Shown in pieces: positions 44,340-52,310 of a stretch of 64,000 bases of DNA; the stretch's first letter is position 1; each line of letters starts with the position of its first letter. This DNA is from Candidatus Roseilinea sp. (GTDB lineage: Bacteria; Chloroflexota; Anaerolineae; J036; Brachytrichaceae): NCBI GenBank assembly GCA_025998955.1, contig AP024676.1, positions 248,001 through 312,000 of the forward strand, in the 5' to 3' direction. The notes beneath the pieces are model-generated. The model was not told where the DNA came from. It made no database searches and saw only the letters and a program-made list of their open reading frames with translations. The translations under genes and the position numbers were made by a program.

Positions 44340-45497
44340 GTGGTCATCACCGGTTTACATCGCCTGATCAGAGAAAACGGAGAACTCCTGCGCGGTCGGC
44401 GCGTGGGTTTGGTGACCCATGCCGCCGCGGTGATGCCTGACCTGCGGGCTGCGCCCGAAGCGTTGGCCGGCGCCGGCGTGATGCTGCGCGCGCTCTTCGC
44501 GCCGGAGCACGGCCTGGAGAGCGCGGAAGCCGACGCCGTTCCGGTCGCCCACAGCGTACATCCCCGCTTCGGCATCCCGATCTACAGCTTATACGGCGAG
44601 ACGCGCCGCCCGACGCCGGCCATGTTGAACGATTTGGATGTGCTGGTGTTCGACATGCAGGATGTGGGCGCGCGCTTTTACACATATCTGAGCACGCTCT
44701 TCCACGTGCTGAGCGCCGCCGGGGAATTCGGGTTGCCGTTGATCGTGTTGGACCGGCCCAACCCGATCAACGGCCTCGCCGTCGAAGGCCCGTTGCTCGA
44801 ACCGGGCTTTGCGTCGTTCGTCGGCATCGCCCCGTTGCCGGTGCGTCACGGCATGACGATGGGCGAGTTGGCGCGCTGGCTGAACGCGGAGTGCAAACTG
44901 CGCGCCGACCTGACCGTGATGCCGATGGAAGGCTGGCGGCGGGCGATGTGGTTCGACGATACCGGCTTGCCTTGGGTGCCCCCATCGCCGGCCATGCCGC
45001 ATGTGAGCACGGCGACGGTCTATCCAGGCGCTTGTCTAGTCGAAGGCACCACGCTTTCCGAAGGCCGAGGCACCGCCTTACCGTTTGAGCTGATCGGCGC
45101 GCCATGGTTGGATGCCTATGGCCTGGCGCAGTCGCTGAACGCGCTCGGCCTGCCGGGGGTGCGCTTCCGGCCTGCGCAGTTCATCCCCAGCGCCGGCAAG
45201 CACGCCGGCCGGTTGTGTCGGGGCGTTCAGGCACATGTTATGGCTCGCGAAGCGCTATCGCCGGTGCGGATGGGCTTGCACCTCGTCGCGGCGTGTCGGA
45301 CCATGGCGCCAGGCGATTTCGCGTTTTTGCCGGCGAGCTGGGAGGGCCGTGCGCCGCATTTTGATTTGCTGATGGGGACCAGTGCGCCGCGCGCCGGCCT
45401 GGAGGCCGGCGCTTCGGTTGCCGAGATCGTTGCGCCGTGGCGCGCGTCAGAGCAGGAATTTCACCGGCAACGCGCGTTTGCCCTGCTGTATGCGTGA
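44340..45497 (+). CDS. namZ: Exo-beta-N-acetylmuramidase NamZ (DUF1343, GH171)
   Basis: A 385-residue protein of the DUF1343 family, whose characterised member in Bacillus is NamZ, which removes terminal MurNAc from peptidoglycan fragments. Typical motifs are GRRVGLVTHAAAV, LFAPEHGLESAEADAVPVAH, the VFDMQDVGARFYTYLSTLFH stretch, LDRPNPINGLAVEGPLLEP and LVEGTTLSEGRGTALPFELI. The start is GTG 44340. No signal peptide is seen, unlike the secreted Bacillus enzyme, so it may act inside the cell on imported fragments. Its position after the importer and near AnmK-MurQ strongly supports a peptidoglycan-salvage role. Confidence 0.9.
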   Translation: MVITGLHRLIRENGELLRGRRVGLVTHAAAVMPDLRAAPEALAGAGVMLRALFAPEHGLESAEADAVPVAHSVHPRFGIPIYSLYGETRRPTPAMLNDLDVLVFDMQDVGARFYTYLSTLFHVLSAAGEFGLPLIVLDRPNPINGLAVEGPLLEPGFASFVGIAPLPVRHGMTMGELARWLNAECKLRADLTVMPMEGWRRAMWFDDTGLPWVPPSPAMPHVSTATVYPGACLVEGTTLSEGRGTALPFELIGAPWLDAYGLAQSLNALGLPGVRFRPAQFIPSAGKHAGRLCRGVQAHVMAREALSPVRMGLHLVAACRTMAPGDFAFLPASWEGRAPHFDLLMGTSAPRAGLEAGASVAEIVAPWRASEQEFHRQRAFALLYA

Positions 45498-45679
45498 TTG
45501 TTCAAAACCTGGTGCCGTCTTAGCCAAGAGAGTTCTCTCTCCTTTTTCGCCTTGTCTTTCAAGCCAGCAGTGTAGCCAGGTTTGCACCTCGTTCTTCCCT
45601 TGCCAACTCAACACCGTATCCCGCACCCGCTTCCTTACAACTTTATGGACTTTCACCGCAGCGCCGCAGCGCTTTCTCC

Positions 45680-45743
45680 TTGACACAACCCCGCTCACGG
45701 CGTATGCTTTGCATTGCAAAGTCATCTTCAACAAAGTGTGCTT
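45680..45743 (+). promoter_or_regulatory. Promoter with palindromic operator before a decayed gene
   Basis: TTGACA (45680-45685) and TATGCT (45703-45708) are 17 bp apart. The 15-bp palindrome CTTTGCATTGCAAAG (45707-45721) overlaps the -10 and start site, and a second related site CAAAG-N4-CTTTG follows at 45730-45743. Two sites in this position are typical of a repressor. The regulator is not in the window. Confidence 0.6.
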
Positions 45744-45747
45744 TGCC

Positions 45748-46217
45748 GTGGAGGGAAGGTGGGAATGGAATCCCCGGAAGACCACTCCCGCCTTGAGCTA
45801 CGCCTTCTTCCCCTTCCTAAGCGTCCTGGGGATCTTGCTGTCGTTGACCGTTCTTCGCCTGGCCGGCCTGATGCCTCCCGTCCTGGGCACCTGGGATGCC
45901 GGCGTGTTCCCGGTCATCGTGTAACGCCATCTGAGCGGCCATCACCGCAGCGGTGTTGGTCGGCCTCCTTCGCCGCTGCGCCATTCCGACCTGGGGTGGC
46001 GGGGGCGTCTCTCCTGCTTCTTCCTGTCCCTCTCCTGGAATGTAACCTCCGGCCCCGGCGACGCCGTGCAATGGACGGCCATCCGCTAGGGGGTCACGGA
46101 GTTCCCGGCAGCGGCGCAATGGGCAGCGTCGCCTTCGGCTGTGCTTACTACCAGTTACATAATGGCGGCGCCGACCCGGTAACTTTGGACCTGCGCGTGG
46201 TGGTCGACACGCTGTAA
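45748..46217 (+). pseudogene. Remnants of a membrane protein and a second gene
   Basis: Between NamZ and the fused ABC exporter no intact gene is found. From about 45748 one frame encodes a hydrophobic piece (ALSYAFFPFLSVLGILLSLT, then RLAGLMPP) that stops at 45924. Near 46050-46217 two frames interrupted by a stop codon give WTAIR and then AYYQLHNGGADPVTLDLRVV, the end of another, unrecognised protein. The operator-bearing promoter upstream and the position suggest an original regulated operon with the exporter, now decayed. The 45498-45679 stretch before it holds nothing recognisable. Confidence 0.45.
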
Positions 46218-46254
46218 CCTCACCTTGCACAAAGCCACGAAAGGATGCAAAACC

Positions 46255-48057
46255 ATGAAAGCCTTACAAACCATGATTCGGACCGAACTCAAACTCTACC
46301 TGCGGGAACCGGCCGCGTTCTTCTTCACCCTGCTCTTCCCCGTGTTGCTCGTGGTGGTGGCGGGCTACAGTTGGGGCGCGCAGGTCGTCTTTACCACCGA
46401 GCGCGGCCTAGAAGTGCGCGTGCTGGATGTCATGCTCCCCACGGTGCTGGTGTTTATCGTCGCCAATCAGGGTCTGATGGGCCTTTACCCCTACATGACT
46501 TCCCTGAGGGAGAGCCGCGCGCTCAAGTACTACCGCACCCATCCCATCCGCCCGCGGCACCTCTTTATCGCCCAGTATATCACCGGGCTGGTGCTCTGGG
46601 CCCTGGCTCTGGCCTTGCTCCTACCCATCGAGCATCTGCTCTTCGGCCTGCGCTACGAGGGCGCGACGCTCATGGTGTTCCTTTCACTCCTCCTGGTGTA
46701 CTCGGCCTTCTTCGTCCTGGGCTTCGGCCTCGCGGGGGTGACTCCCACTGCGCGCGTGGCCCAGGCCGCAGGGAGCCTCATCTTCTTCCCCATGGTCTTC
46801 CTGGGCGGCGGCTTCGGCCCGCGCGAGGGGTTACCGCCCTTCCTCAAGTTCGTCTCCGACCTGCTCCCGATGACCTTCGCCAATGACCTGCTCACGGACC
46901 TTTGGCTCTCCGGCCCCCTTTCCTTTCAGGAGGCCCTGCGCCTGTCCCTGCACTCCTACACGGGCACGGCTTTTCTGGGTCGCACCTGGTTCGCCCAGGT
47001 CACCGTGGGGCACGCCCTGCTCTACTTGCTGGCCATGACACTGGTCTTTGGCTTCCTCGCCCTGCGCAGCTTTCGATGGGGTGATGAGCGCGCCCCGCTG
47101 GCCCGCGTAGGGCGGTCGGCTTCCCCTTCCTCCGAAGAAGACGACGCGGTCATTCGGGTGGAGGGTCTGGTGAAAACCTATGGCCCGGTGCACGCGGTGG
47201 ACGGCCTTTCTTTCACCGTGCGCCGCGGGGAGATTTTCGGCATCCTCGGCCCCAACGGCGCAGGCAAGACCACGACCCTGGAGTGCCTGGAGGGCCTGCG
47301 GGTGCATGATGCCGGTTCCTTGCAGGTGCTGGACCTGAACCCTCTGGTGGACTACGACCGCCTGGTCCACCGCATCGGCGTGCAGTTGCAGGAAGCCTCC
47401 CTGCCTTCCCGGCTCAAGGTGCGGGAAATCTTTGCCCTCTTTGCCGCGTTCTGCGAGCGTACCCTGCCTGTAGAGATGCTCCTGGAGCGCCTGGGCTTGA
47501 AGGAACAGGCGAACACCTTCTTCGGTAAACTTTCTGGCGGGCAGAAGCAGCGGGTTTTCGCCGCGCTGGCCCTGCTCAACGACCCCGAAGTGGTCTTCCT
47601 GGACGAAATCACCACCGGCCTGGACGCGCACATCCGCCGCGACATCTGGGCCTTCCTCCAGGAACTGCGACGCCAGGGCAAGACCATCATCCTGACCTCC
47701 CACTACCTGGAGGAAGCCCAGGCCCTGTGCGACCGGGTGGTCATCCTGGACCGGGGCAAGGCCGTGGCCCAGGGCCGGCCGCTGGACCTGGTGCAGGCGC
47801 TGGCCTGGGCCTTTCGGCTGGAAGTGGAGCCGCTGGACACTGCGGCGGTGCCCGCAGACCTGGCCTATCTGCCCGGCGTACGGCGGGTTTCGTCCGAGAA
47901 CGGCGCGTTGGTGCTGGAACTGGCCGAGCCATCCGCGCTGGAGCAGGTGCTGGCCGCGTTGCGCAGTCATGGCGTGGGCTATCGGGCCATCCGCGCCCGC
48001 GCGGCCTCCTTGGAAGACGTTTTCCTGGCCTGCACCCGGCAACAGCCGGCATCCTGA
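46255..48057 (+). CDS. Fused ABC-2 exporter: permease then ATPase in one chain
   Basis: A 600-residue half-transporter. Residues 1 to about 280 are an ABC-2 permease (MIRTELKLYLREPAAFFFTL, six membrane segments). Residues about 300-530 are the ATPase with GPNGAGKTTTLECLEG, LSGGQKQRVFAALALLNDPE, VVFLDEITTGLD and the switch His in LTSHYLEEAQ, plus a C-terminal regulatory tail. The order permease-ATPase within one polypeptide is unusual for this exporter class, where two genes are normal. Codon choice (many CCC, CTC, TCC) differs from the surrounding genes, hinting at transfer. Cargo is unknown; start ATG 46255 follows GAAAGGATG-type spacing. Confidence 0.9.
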   Translation: MKALQTMIRTELKLYLREPAAFFFTLLFPVLLVVVAGYSWGAQVVFTTERGLEVRVLDVMLPTVLVFIVANQGLMGLYPYMTSLRESRALKYYRTHPIRPRHLFIAQYITGLVLWALALALLLPIEHLLFGLRYEGATLMVFLSLLLVYSAFFVLGFGLAGVTPTARVAQAAGSLIFFPMVFLGGGFGPREGLPPFLKFVSDLLPMTFANDLLTDLWLSGPLSFQEALRLSLHSYTGTAFLGRTWFAQVTVGHALLYLLAMTLVFGFLALRSFRWGDERAPLARVGRSASPSSEEDDAVIRVEGLVKTYGPVHAVDGLSFTVRRGEIFGILGPNGAGKTTTLECLEGLRVHDAGSLQVLDLNPLVDYDRLVHRIGVQLQEASLPSRLKVREIFALFAAFCERTLPVEMLLERLGLKEQANTFFGKLSGGQKQRVFAALALLNDPEVVFLDEITTGLDAHIRRDIWAFLQELRRQGKTIILTSHYLEEAQALCDRVVILDRGKAVAQGRPLDLVQALAWAFRLEVEPLDTAAVPADLAYLPGVRRVSSENGALVLELAEPSALEQVLAALRSHGVGYRAIRARAASLEDVFLACTRQQPAS

Positions 48058-48266
48058 GGATGAGAGGGAACTGGTGATTACTCAGATCTCTGGGAAAAGA
48101 GAAAAGGGCTCTGCTCCTTTGGCATAAATAAACCAAATCCCAATACCAGGAGCAGAGCCTGTGGAAGGTTTACCGCAAAATTGGCAATAGTTGGCCCAGG
48201 CAACCGAGAAAGCCCTGAAAGATTTTTTACAACCCTTCACGCGCATTTCCCAGACCCAACGGCTAA

Positions 48267-49177
48267 GAGCCTATCTCTAAACCTCGCATTTGCGCCAACA
48301 GATGATGGCGCAGGCGAAAAACAGCAGGGACAGATAATTGCTCGCCTTCTTCTCCCAGCGAATCAGCAACCGACGAAAGCGATTGAGCCATGAATGAGTC
48401 ACTTCGACCACCCAGCGGCGCGACTTGCGTCGGCCCGGCTTGCGCTGGCGTTTTTTTGGGCGTTCTCCTTGTCCGGCACATGGATTTCGTAGCCATGTGC
48501 CTGCGCCACCTGACGGCAGGGTTCGCCGCTGTAAGCTTTGTCCAGACACAGATTCTGCGGGACGGTTTGCGGGTCAGGTCGCTCCACCGGCATGGTATCC
48601 AGCGTGGACTCCAGCAACGCGCTATCCGGCGTGTTCGCCCCGCTGACCACGATCGACAACGGCACACCCTGCTCATCCACCAACAGACTGCGCTTGACGC
48701 CCCTTTTGGCGCGATCCGTAGGGTTTTTGCCTGTCTTTTCGCCCCCCAGCGGGGCCTTGGTCATCGCCCCGTCGCCCGCTTGCCACTTCCAGGCGATCCC
48801 TTTGACCTCGTCATACTCCGCCAAACCCGCCTGCCACATGCGCTTGAAGACGCCCGCCTGCACCCAGCGCTGAAAGTAGCGATGGACTGTCTTTCCCGAT
48901 CCATACTCTTTCGGCATGGCGTTCCACGGAATGCCGGTTCGCAGCGCGTACAAGATGCCGGTCATGGTCTTGCGCCGGTCTGCTGCCGGCCGCCCACCGA
49001 TGTGTTTGCGCTGCCGTCCGCGTCCGCGATAGCGCGACTTCGGTTGGGGCAACAACGGTTCAATGCGCGCCCACAGACTATCAGACAGCTCCCAACTTGC
49101 AACGTCGGCGTATCGCGTCCCACTGGTATTATCCATATCCCTATTATGGCTCGTTCCGTAAGTTTAGAGATAGGTTC
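48267..49177 (-). mobile_element. IS5-family insertion sequence, 911 bp
   Basis: The ends read GAGCCTATCTCTAAACCT at the left and, in reverse complement, GAACCTATCTCTAAACTT at the right, matching 16 of 18. They are flanked by TAA on both sides (CTAA if one end base is shared), a short duplication of the size typical for IS5 elements. One transposase gene fills it on the minus strand. It is nested in an older decayed IS and looks recent. Confidence 0.85.
48277..49136 (-). CDS. IS5-family transposase made by -1 frameshifting
   Basis: Two overlapping frames make one DDE transposase of about 285 residues. The first frame (ATG 49136) has the helix-turn-helix region ELSDSLWARIEPLLP, GILYALRTGIPWNAMPKEYG and the acidic residues of DGAMTKAP and LCLDKAYSGEP. 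It would end at 48399 without the catalytic Glu. A heptamer A-AAA-AAC lies at about 48451-48457; slipping back by one base joins the second frame, KKRQRKPGRRKSRRWVVEVT, which carries the Glu and runs HSWLNRFRRLLIRWEKK to the stop at 48277. Both parts are needed for the DDE triad, so programmed frameshifting is likely. Confidence 0.85.
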
Positions 49178-49972
49178 TAAAGTGCAACGGCGAAGCCTTG
49201 ATTCAAGGTTTGCTGGTCAGCCAGTCTCCTCACATCGCCAAAGCCATGGGGAGCGGAGGCGAGCCCAACGCCAGCGCCTGGGCGCAAGCAACGTGGGGCT
49301 ATCGCCTGGTGCACAATAGGCGGGTGAACGTCTGGCAGTGGACCAAAAGCCTGTATCGCCTGGCCCAACGTACCGTGCACGAAGCGGGGGCTGAGGCGTT
49401 GGTCGTGGCGATTGACCCCGTCCAGTTTGAAAAGCCCTCTGCGCAGCGGGTGCAGGGGGTGAGCAAGGCGCACAAAAGTACGCCCCCAATCTCAAGGTAG
49501 AAGCGCGCTTGACCTGGGGTTACCCGGCCATCACGGCCACGGTGGTCAACCTTTCTCGCCCGGCGACGACGTATGCCCATTGGTTTTCCTATCGTGCCGA
49601 GGACTTTGTCAGTCAAAAGTGGAAGATGCCCAAAGGGTCTATCAAGATTGGCGTCTGCGACACCGCATTGAAGACGGCTATCGTTTTGACCAGGAAGCAG
49701 GATTGGACATTGAGCAAGTGATGGTGCATTCGTTGGCGGGCATGCAACGCATGTTTGTGGCCGTGCTGTGGGCAATGCACTTGATTACCCACCTCCTGGG
49801 GACCTGGCCTCAGGAGGTGCTCGTGTGGCTTCAGCGGCTGGGAGGACAAATTCCACCGACTCGAAAGCGCAACGGGCTATACCGCTTGCTCTGGGGAGTA
49901 GCTGGGCTATAGATTACCGTTTCCACTCTCAAACTGCTCAACACCTTTTGGGTAATCACGTATGCATAAGAC

Positions 49973-50016
49973 TTGACCGGCGCAAGGGATAAGTTACAAT
50001 ACCAACTGGTCATGAC
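49973..50016 (+). promoter_or_regulatory. Promoter and likely autoregulatory operator of the GntR/HutC gene
   Basis: TTGACC near 49973-49979 and TACAAT at 49995-50000 are 15-16 bp apart. Just downstream lies ACTGGTCATGAC (50005-50016) with the palindrome GTCATGAC. Its left half ACTGGTC equals the half-site of the DasR/NagR family operator (consensus ACTGGTCTAGACCA). The ATG at 50020 follows at once, so binding here would block transcription of the regulator. Confidence 0.55.
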
Positions 50017-50019
50017 ATC

Positions 50020-50790
50020 ATGAACACCTGGCAATCCGTCCCCAGCTTGGATAAGCGTGATCCCACGCCGTTGTATTGCCAGCTCAAGGAGGTGATTCTG
50101 TCGCAGATCGATTCTGGCGCATGGTCGCCGGGGATGCAGTTGCCCTCGGAGCGAGAATTGTGCGAGCGCTTTGGCATCAGCCGCATTACCGTGCGCCAGG
50201 CGCTGACCGAGCTAGAGATGGAGGGCCGCTTGGTGCGCGATCAGGGCCGCGGCACGTTTGTCGCGCCGCCGCGCATCGCACAACATTTAACGCGCTTGAC
50301 CAGCTTCACGCAAGACATGCAAGAGCGCGGCAAGAAGGCCGGCTCGGTGGTGTTGCAATTGACGGTGACGCGCGCCACGGCGGCGGTGGCCCATCGCTTG
50401 CGCTTGGATGCTCGTCATCGGCAGGTGATCCTATTGCAACGCTTGCGCACCGCCAACGGCGAGCCGATGGCGGTTGAGACTGCCCACTTGAGCGCGACGC
50501 TATGCCGGGATATTCTGCGCGAAGACCTGACCAACCAATCCCTGTACCATTTGCTCTCTCAAAAGTATGGGGTGATCCCCACACGGGCTGAACAGCAGTT
50601 GGAGGCGGTTGCCTGTCCGCTTGAGGCAGCGAAGGTGCTGGGCGTGCGCGTCGGCAGCCCGGTGCTGCACCTCTATCGCACGACATACTCGCAACACGGC
50701 TGTCCGTTCGAGACCGTGGAATCGTACTATCGCGGAGATAAATACGTGTTCTACGCTGAGTTGAGCCTAGCGGCTGAACCCAGCACTTGA
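50020..50790 (+). CDS. GntR/HutC-family transcription regulator
   Basis: A 256-residue regulator. The winged helix-turn-helix (about 15-80) shows PLYCQLKEVILSQIDSGAWS, LPSERELCERFGISRITVRQ and LVRDQGRGTFVA. The UTRA effector domain (about 95-240) follows, with FTQDMQERGKKAGSVVLQLT, VILLQRLRTANGEPMAVETA and ETVESYYRGDKYVFYAEL. UTRA regulators of the NagR/DasR branch bind phosphorylated amino sugars. It precedes a sugar ABC importer by 31 bp and probably represses it. The operator-like site overlaps its own start. The effector is inferred, not proved. Confidence 0.92.
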   Translation: MNTWQSVPSLDKRDPTPLYCQLKEVILSQIDSGAWSPGMQLPSERELCERFGISRITVRQALTELEMEGRLVRDQGRGTFVAPPRIAQHLTRLTSFTQDMQERGKKAGSVVLQLTVTRATAAVAHRLRLDARHRQVILLQRLRTANGEPMAVETAHLSATLCRDILREDLTNQSLYHLLSQKYGVIPTRAEQQLEAVACPLEAAKVLGVRVGSPVLHLYRTTYSQHGCPFETVESYYRGDKYVFYAELSLAAEPST

Positions 50791-50821
50791 AATCACCATC
50801 ACGAGGAGGAGTGTGAAATCC

Positions 50822-52231
50822 ATGGACAAGCGCGTTTCAATCTTGATCCGCATGGCCGGCGCAATGAGCGTGCTGTTGAGCGCCTGCGCCGCCCCGGTTG
50901 CCCCTACAGCGCCGGCGGCGCCCCAAGCCCCTGCCGCTACCGAGGCCTCGGCGCCGGCTGCTACCCAAGCGCCTGCCGCGCCCCAGGCGCCGGCTGCTAC
51001 CCCTAAAGGCGGCTTGCGCAAGAGCAACAGCGGCTACAAAGGCACGCTGAACTTGTGGGTATTGGGCTACACGCCGGGCAATCAATTTGCCAATCCCTTC
51101 GACCTGGCCATTGCCCAGTTTGAGGCCGACAATCCCGACATCAACGTCGAGATCACCGGTTATCCGCCCAACGACGAAGGGTTCACCAAGCTCACTACCG
51201 CGCTGCAGAGCGGCCAGGGCATTGACGTGCTGCGTCTACCTTCCGACCGGCTGCCGGCGTTCGTGAAAGATGACCTGATCGCGCCGATTGACGATTACCT
51301 CACTGACGCCGATAAAGCCGACATCCTGCCCAATACGCTCGAAGCGGTTCGGTTGAAGGACGGCAAAGCATATGCGTGGCCGCTGTGGGTTGTGCCGATG
51401 GGCATTTACCTCAACCTGGACGTGTTCCAGGAGGCCGGCGTGGAGCTGCCTTCGAAGGACTGGACGTGGGAGGAGTTCGTCGAAACCGCCAAGAAACTTA
51501 CCTTCCAGCGCGCCAACGGCGAGCAAGTCTACGGCTTCAGTGGCTTTATTGACCCCGGCGTGATCAACACTTGGGGGCTGTGGATGAACGAGGACCCTAG
51601 CGTGCGCCCGATCGTGGACGGCAAATTCGGCTTTGACAGCGACAAGGCCGCAGCCGGCCTGAAGCGCTTTGCCGAGCTGGCGTTGGTGCACAAGGTGACG
51701 CCGCCCGACTTCGGTTCGCAGAAAGATGCAGACGTGAAAGGCGGCTTCAAGAATAAGCAATACGGCATGATCGTGGATGCCACCGGCTTCAGCCCACAGC
51801 TCAAGGCCGACAAGATCAACTTCGCCATCTACCCGCTGCCCAGCGTCAACGGCAACCGGATAACCGTCGGTGCGATCGGGTTGATTGCCGTGGCGGCGAC
51901 GAACGACAAAGTGAAGGAACAGGCGGCGATGGACCTGGCCCGCTATCTGACCAGCGCGGAGGTGCAAGAGGACGTGCCGCCCAGCGAGACGGCTGCAACC
52001 GGCTTTTACCTGGCGCCTGCCGCCCGCAAATCGGTGAAAGTCGCTCCGCCGCTCGACCAGTTCCTGCCGATGCTGGACTACATGTGGATCACCCCGCTGA
52101 CGCCGGCTTGGCCTAAGCTCACCCGCTTGATCCATCCCGAATACCAAAACATCATCTTCGGCAAGGTGGATCCGGCAGAAGCGATGACAAAGATCGCGCC
52201 GGAAGCCAATTCGCTCATCGCGGGGCAATGA
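50822..52231 (+). CDS. Sugar ABC substrate-binding lipoprotein (SBP family 1)
   Basis: A 469-residue binding protein with a lipobox LLSAC near residue 20, a long Ala/Pro/Thr tether (about 22-62), and an SBP_bac_1 fold: LNLWVLGYTPGNQFANPFDL, FEADNPDINVEITGYPPNDE, LQSGQGIDVLRLPSDRLPAF and WGLWMNEDP. ATG 50822 is favoured; a strong GAGGAGGA site lies about 11 nt before it, and an in-frame GTG at 50813 is too near. Together with two MalF/MalG-like permeases it imports an oligosaccharide or amino sugar. An intercistronic hairpin follows and may raise its level relative to the permeases. No ATPase is encoded here. Confidence 0.93.
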   Translation: MDKRVSILIRMAGAMSVLLSACAAPVAPTAPAAPQAPAATEASAPAATQAPAAPQAPAATPKGGLRKSNSGYKGTLNLWVLGYTPGNQFANPFDLAIAQFEADNPDINVEITGYPPNDEGFTKLTTALQSGQGIDVLRLPSDRLPAFVKDDLIAPIDDYLTDADKADILPNTLEAVRLKDGKAYAWPLWVVPMGIYLNLDVFQEAGVELPSKDWTWEEFVETAKKLTFQRANGEQVYGFSGFIDPGVINTWGLWMNEDPSVRPIVDGKFGFDSDKAAAGLKRFAELALVHKVTPPDFGSQKDADVKGGFKNKQYGMIVDATGFSPQLKADKINFAIYPLPSVNGNRITVGAIGLIAVAATNDKVKEQAAMDLARYLTSAEVQEDVPPSETAATGFYLAPAARKSVKVAPPLDQFLPMLDYMWITPLTPAWPKLTRLIHPEYQNIIFGKVDPAEAMTKIAPEANSLIAGQ

Positions 52232-52246
52232 GAAGAGCCATAAGAA

Positions 52247-52300
52247 GAATTGAGAATTGAGAAATGGGCGCCGTCTCGCGCCCTTCTCAATTCTCAATTC
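52247..52300 (+). repeat. Heptamer hairpin between binding protein and permease genes
   Basis: Left arm GAATTGAGAATTGAGAA plus GGGCGC pairs with right arm GCGCCC plus TTCTCAATTCTCAATTC: 23 bp with one 2-nt bulge and a 6-nt loop. Each arm repeats a 7-bp unit (GAATTGA; TTCTCAA). It fills the 79-bp gap and ends 10 nt before the permease ATG, leaving no room for a separate ribosome site. Confidence 0.8.
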
Positions 52301-52310
52301 CTCATTTGAG

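Larger units (their letters stand above)
48161..49912 (+). pseudogene. Transposase of the decayed IS, with stop, insertion and frameshifts
   Basis: Pieces in order: VEGLPQNWQ then a TAG stop, LAQATEKALKDFLQPFTRIS up to the IS5 insertion at 48266, then CNGEALIQGLLVSQSPHIAK to about 49498, then RLTWGYPAITATVVNLSRPA, and lastly HRIEDGYRFDQEAGLDIEQV to the stop at 49912. The last motif resembles the catalytic-Glu region of IS4-like DDE transposases. Removing the IS5 element and one TAA restores the frame across the insertion point. At least two other frameshifts remain, so the gene is dead. Confidence 0.75.
48074..49960 (+). mobile_element. Decayed insertion sequence interrupted by an IS5-family element
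   Basis: Candidate inverted ends GTGATTACTCA (48074-48084) and TGGGTAATCAC (49950-49960) match at 10 of 11 positions and enclose a broken transposase gene. No target duplication is seen. Near the left end CTCTGCTCCT...AGGAGCAGAG can form a hairpin. The IS5-type element at 48267-49177 sits within it. Confidence 0.55.

Noticed and set aside
48390-49319. 309-codon plus-strand frame across the IS5 element
   Set aside because: It is antisense to the transposase and crosses the element border into the older IS.
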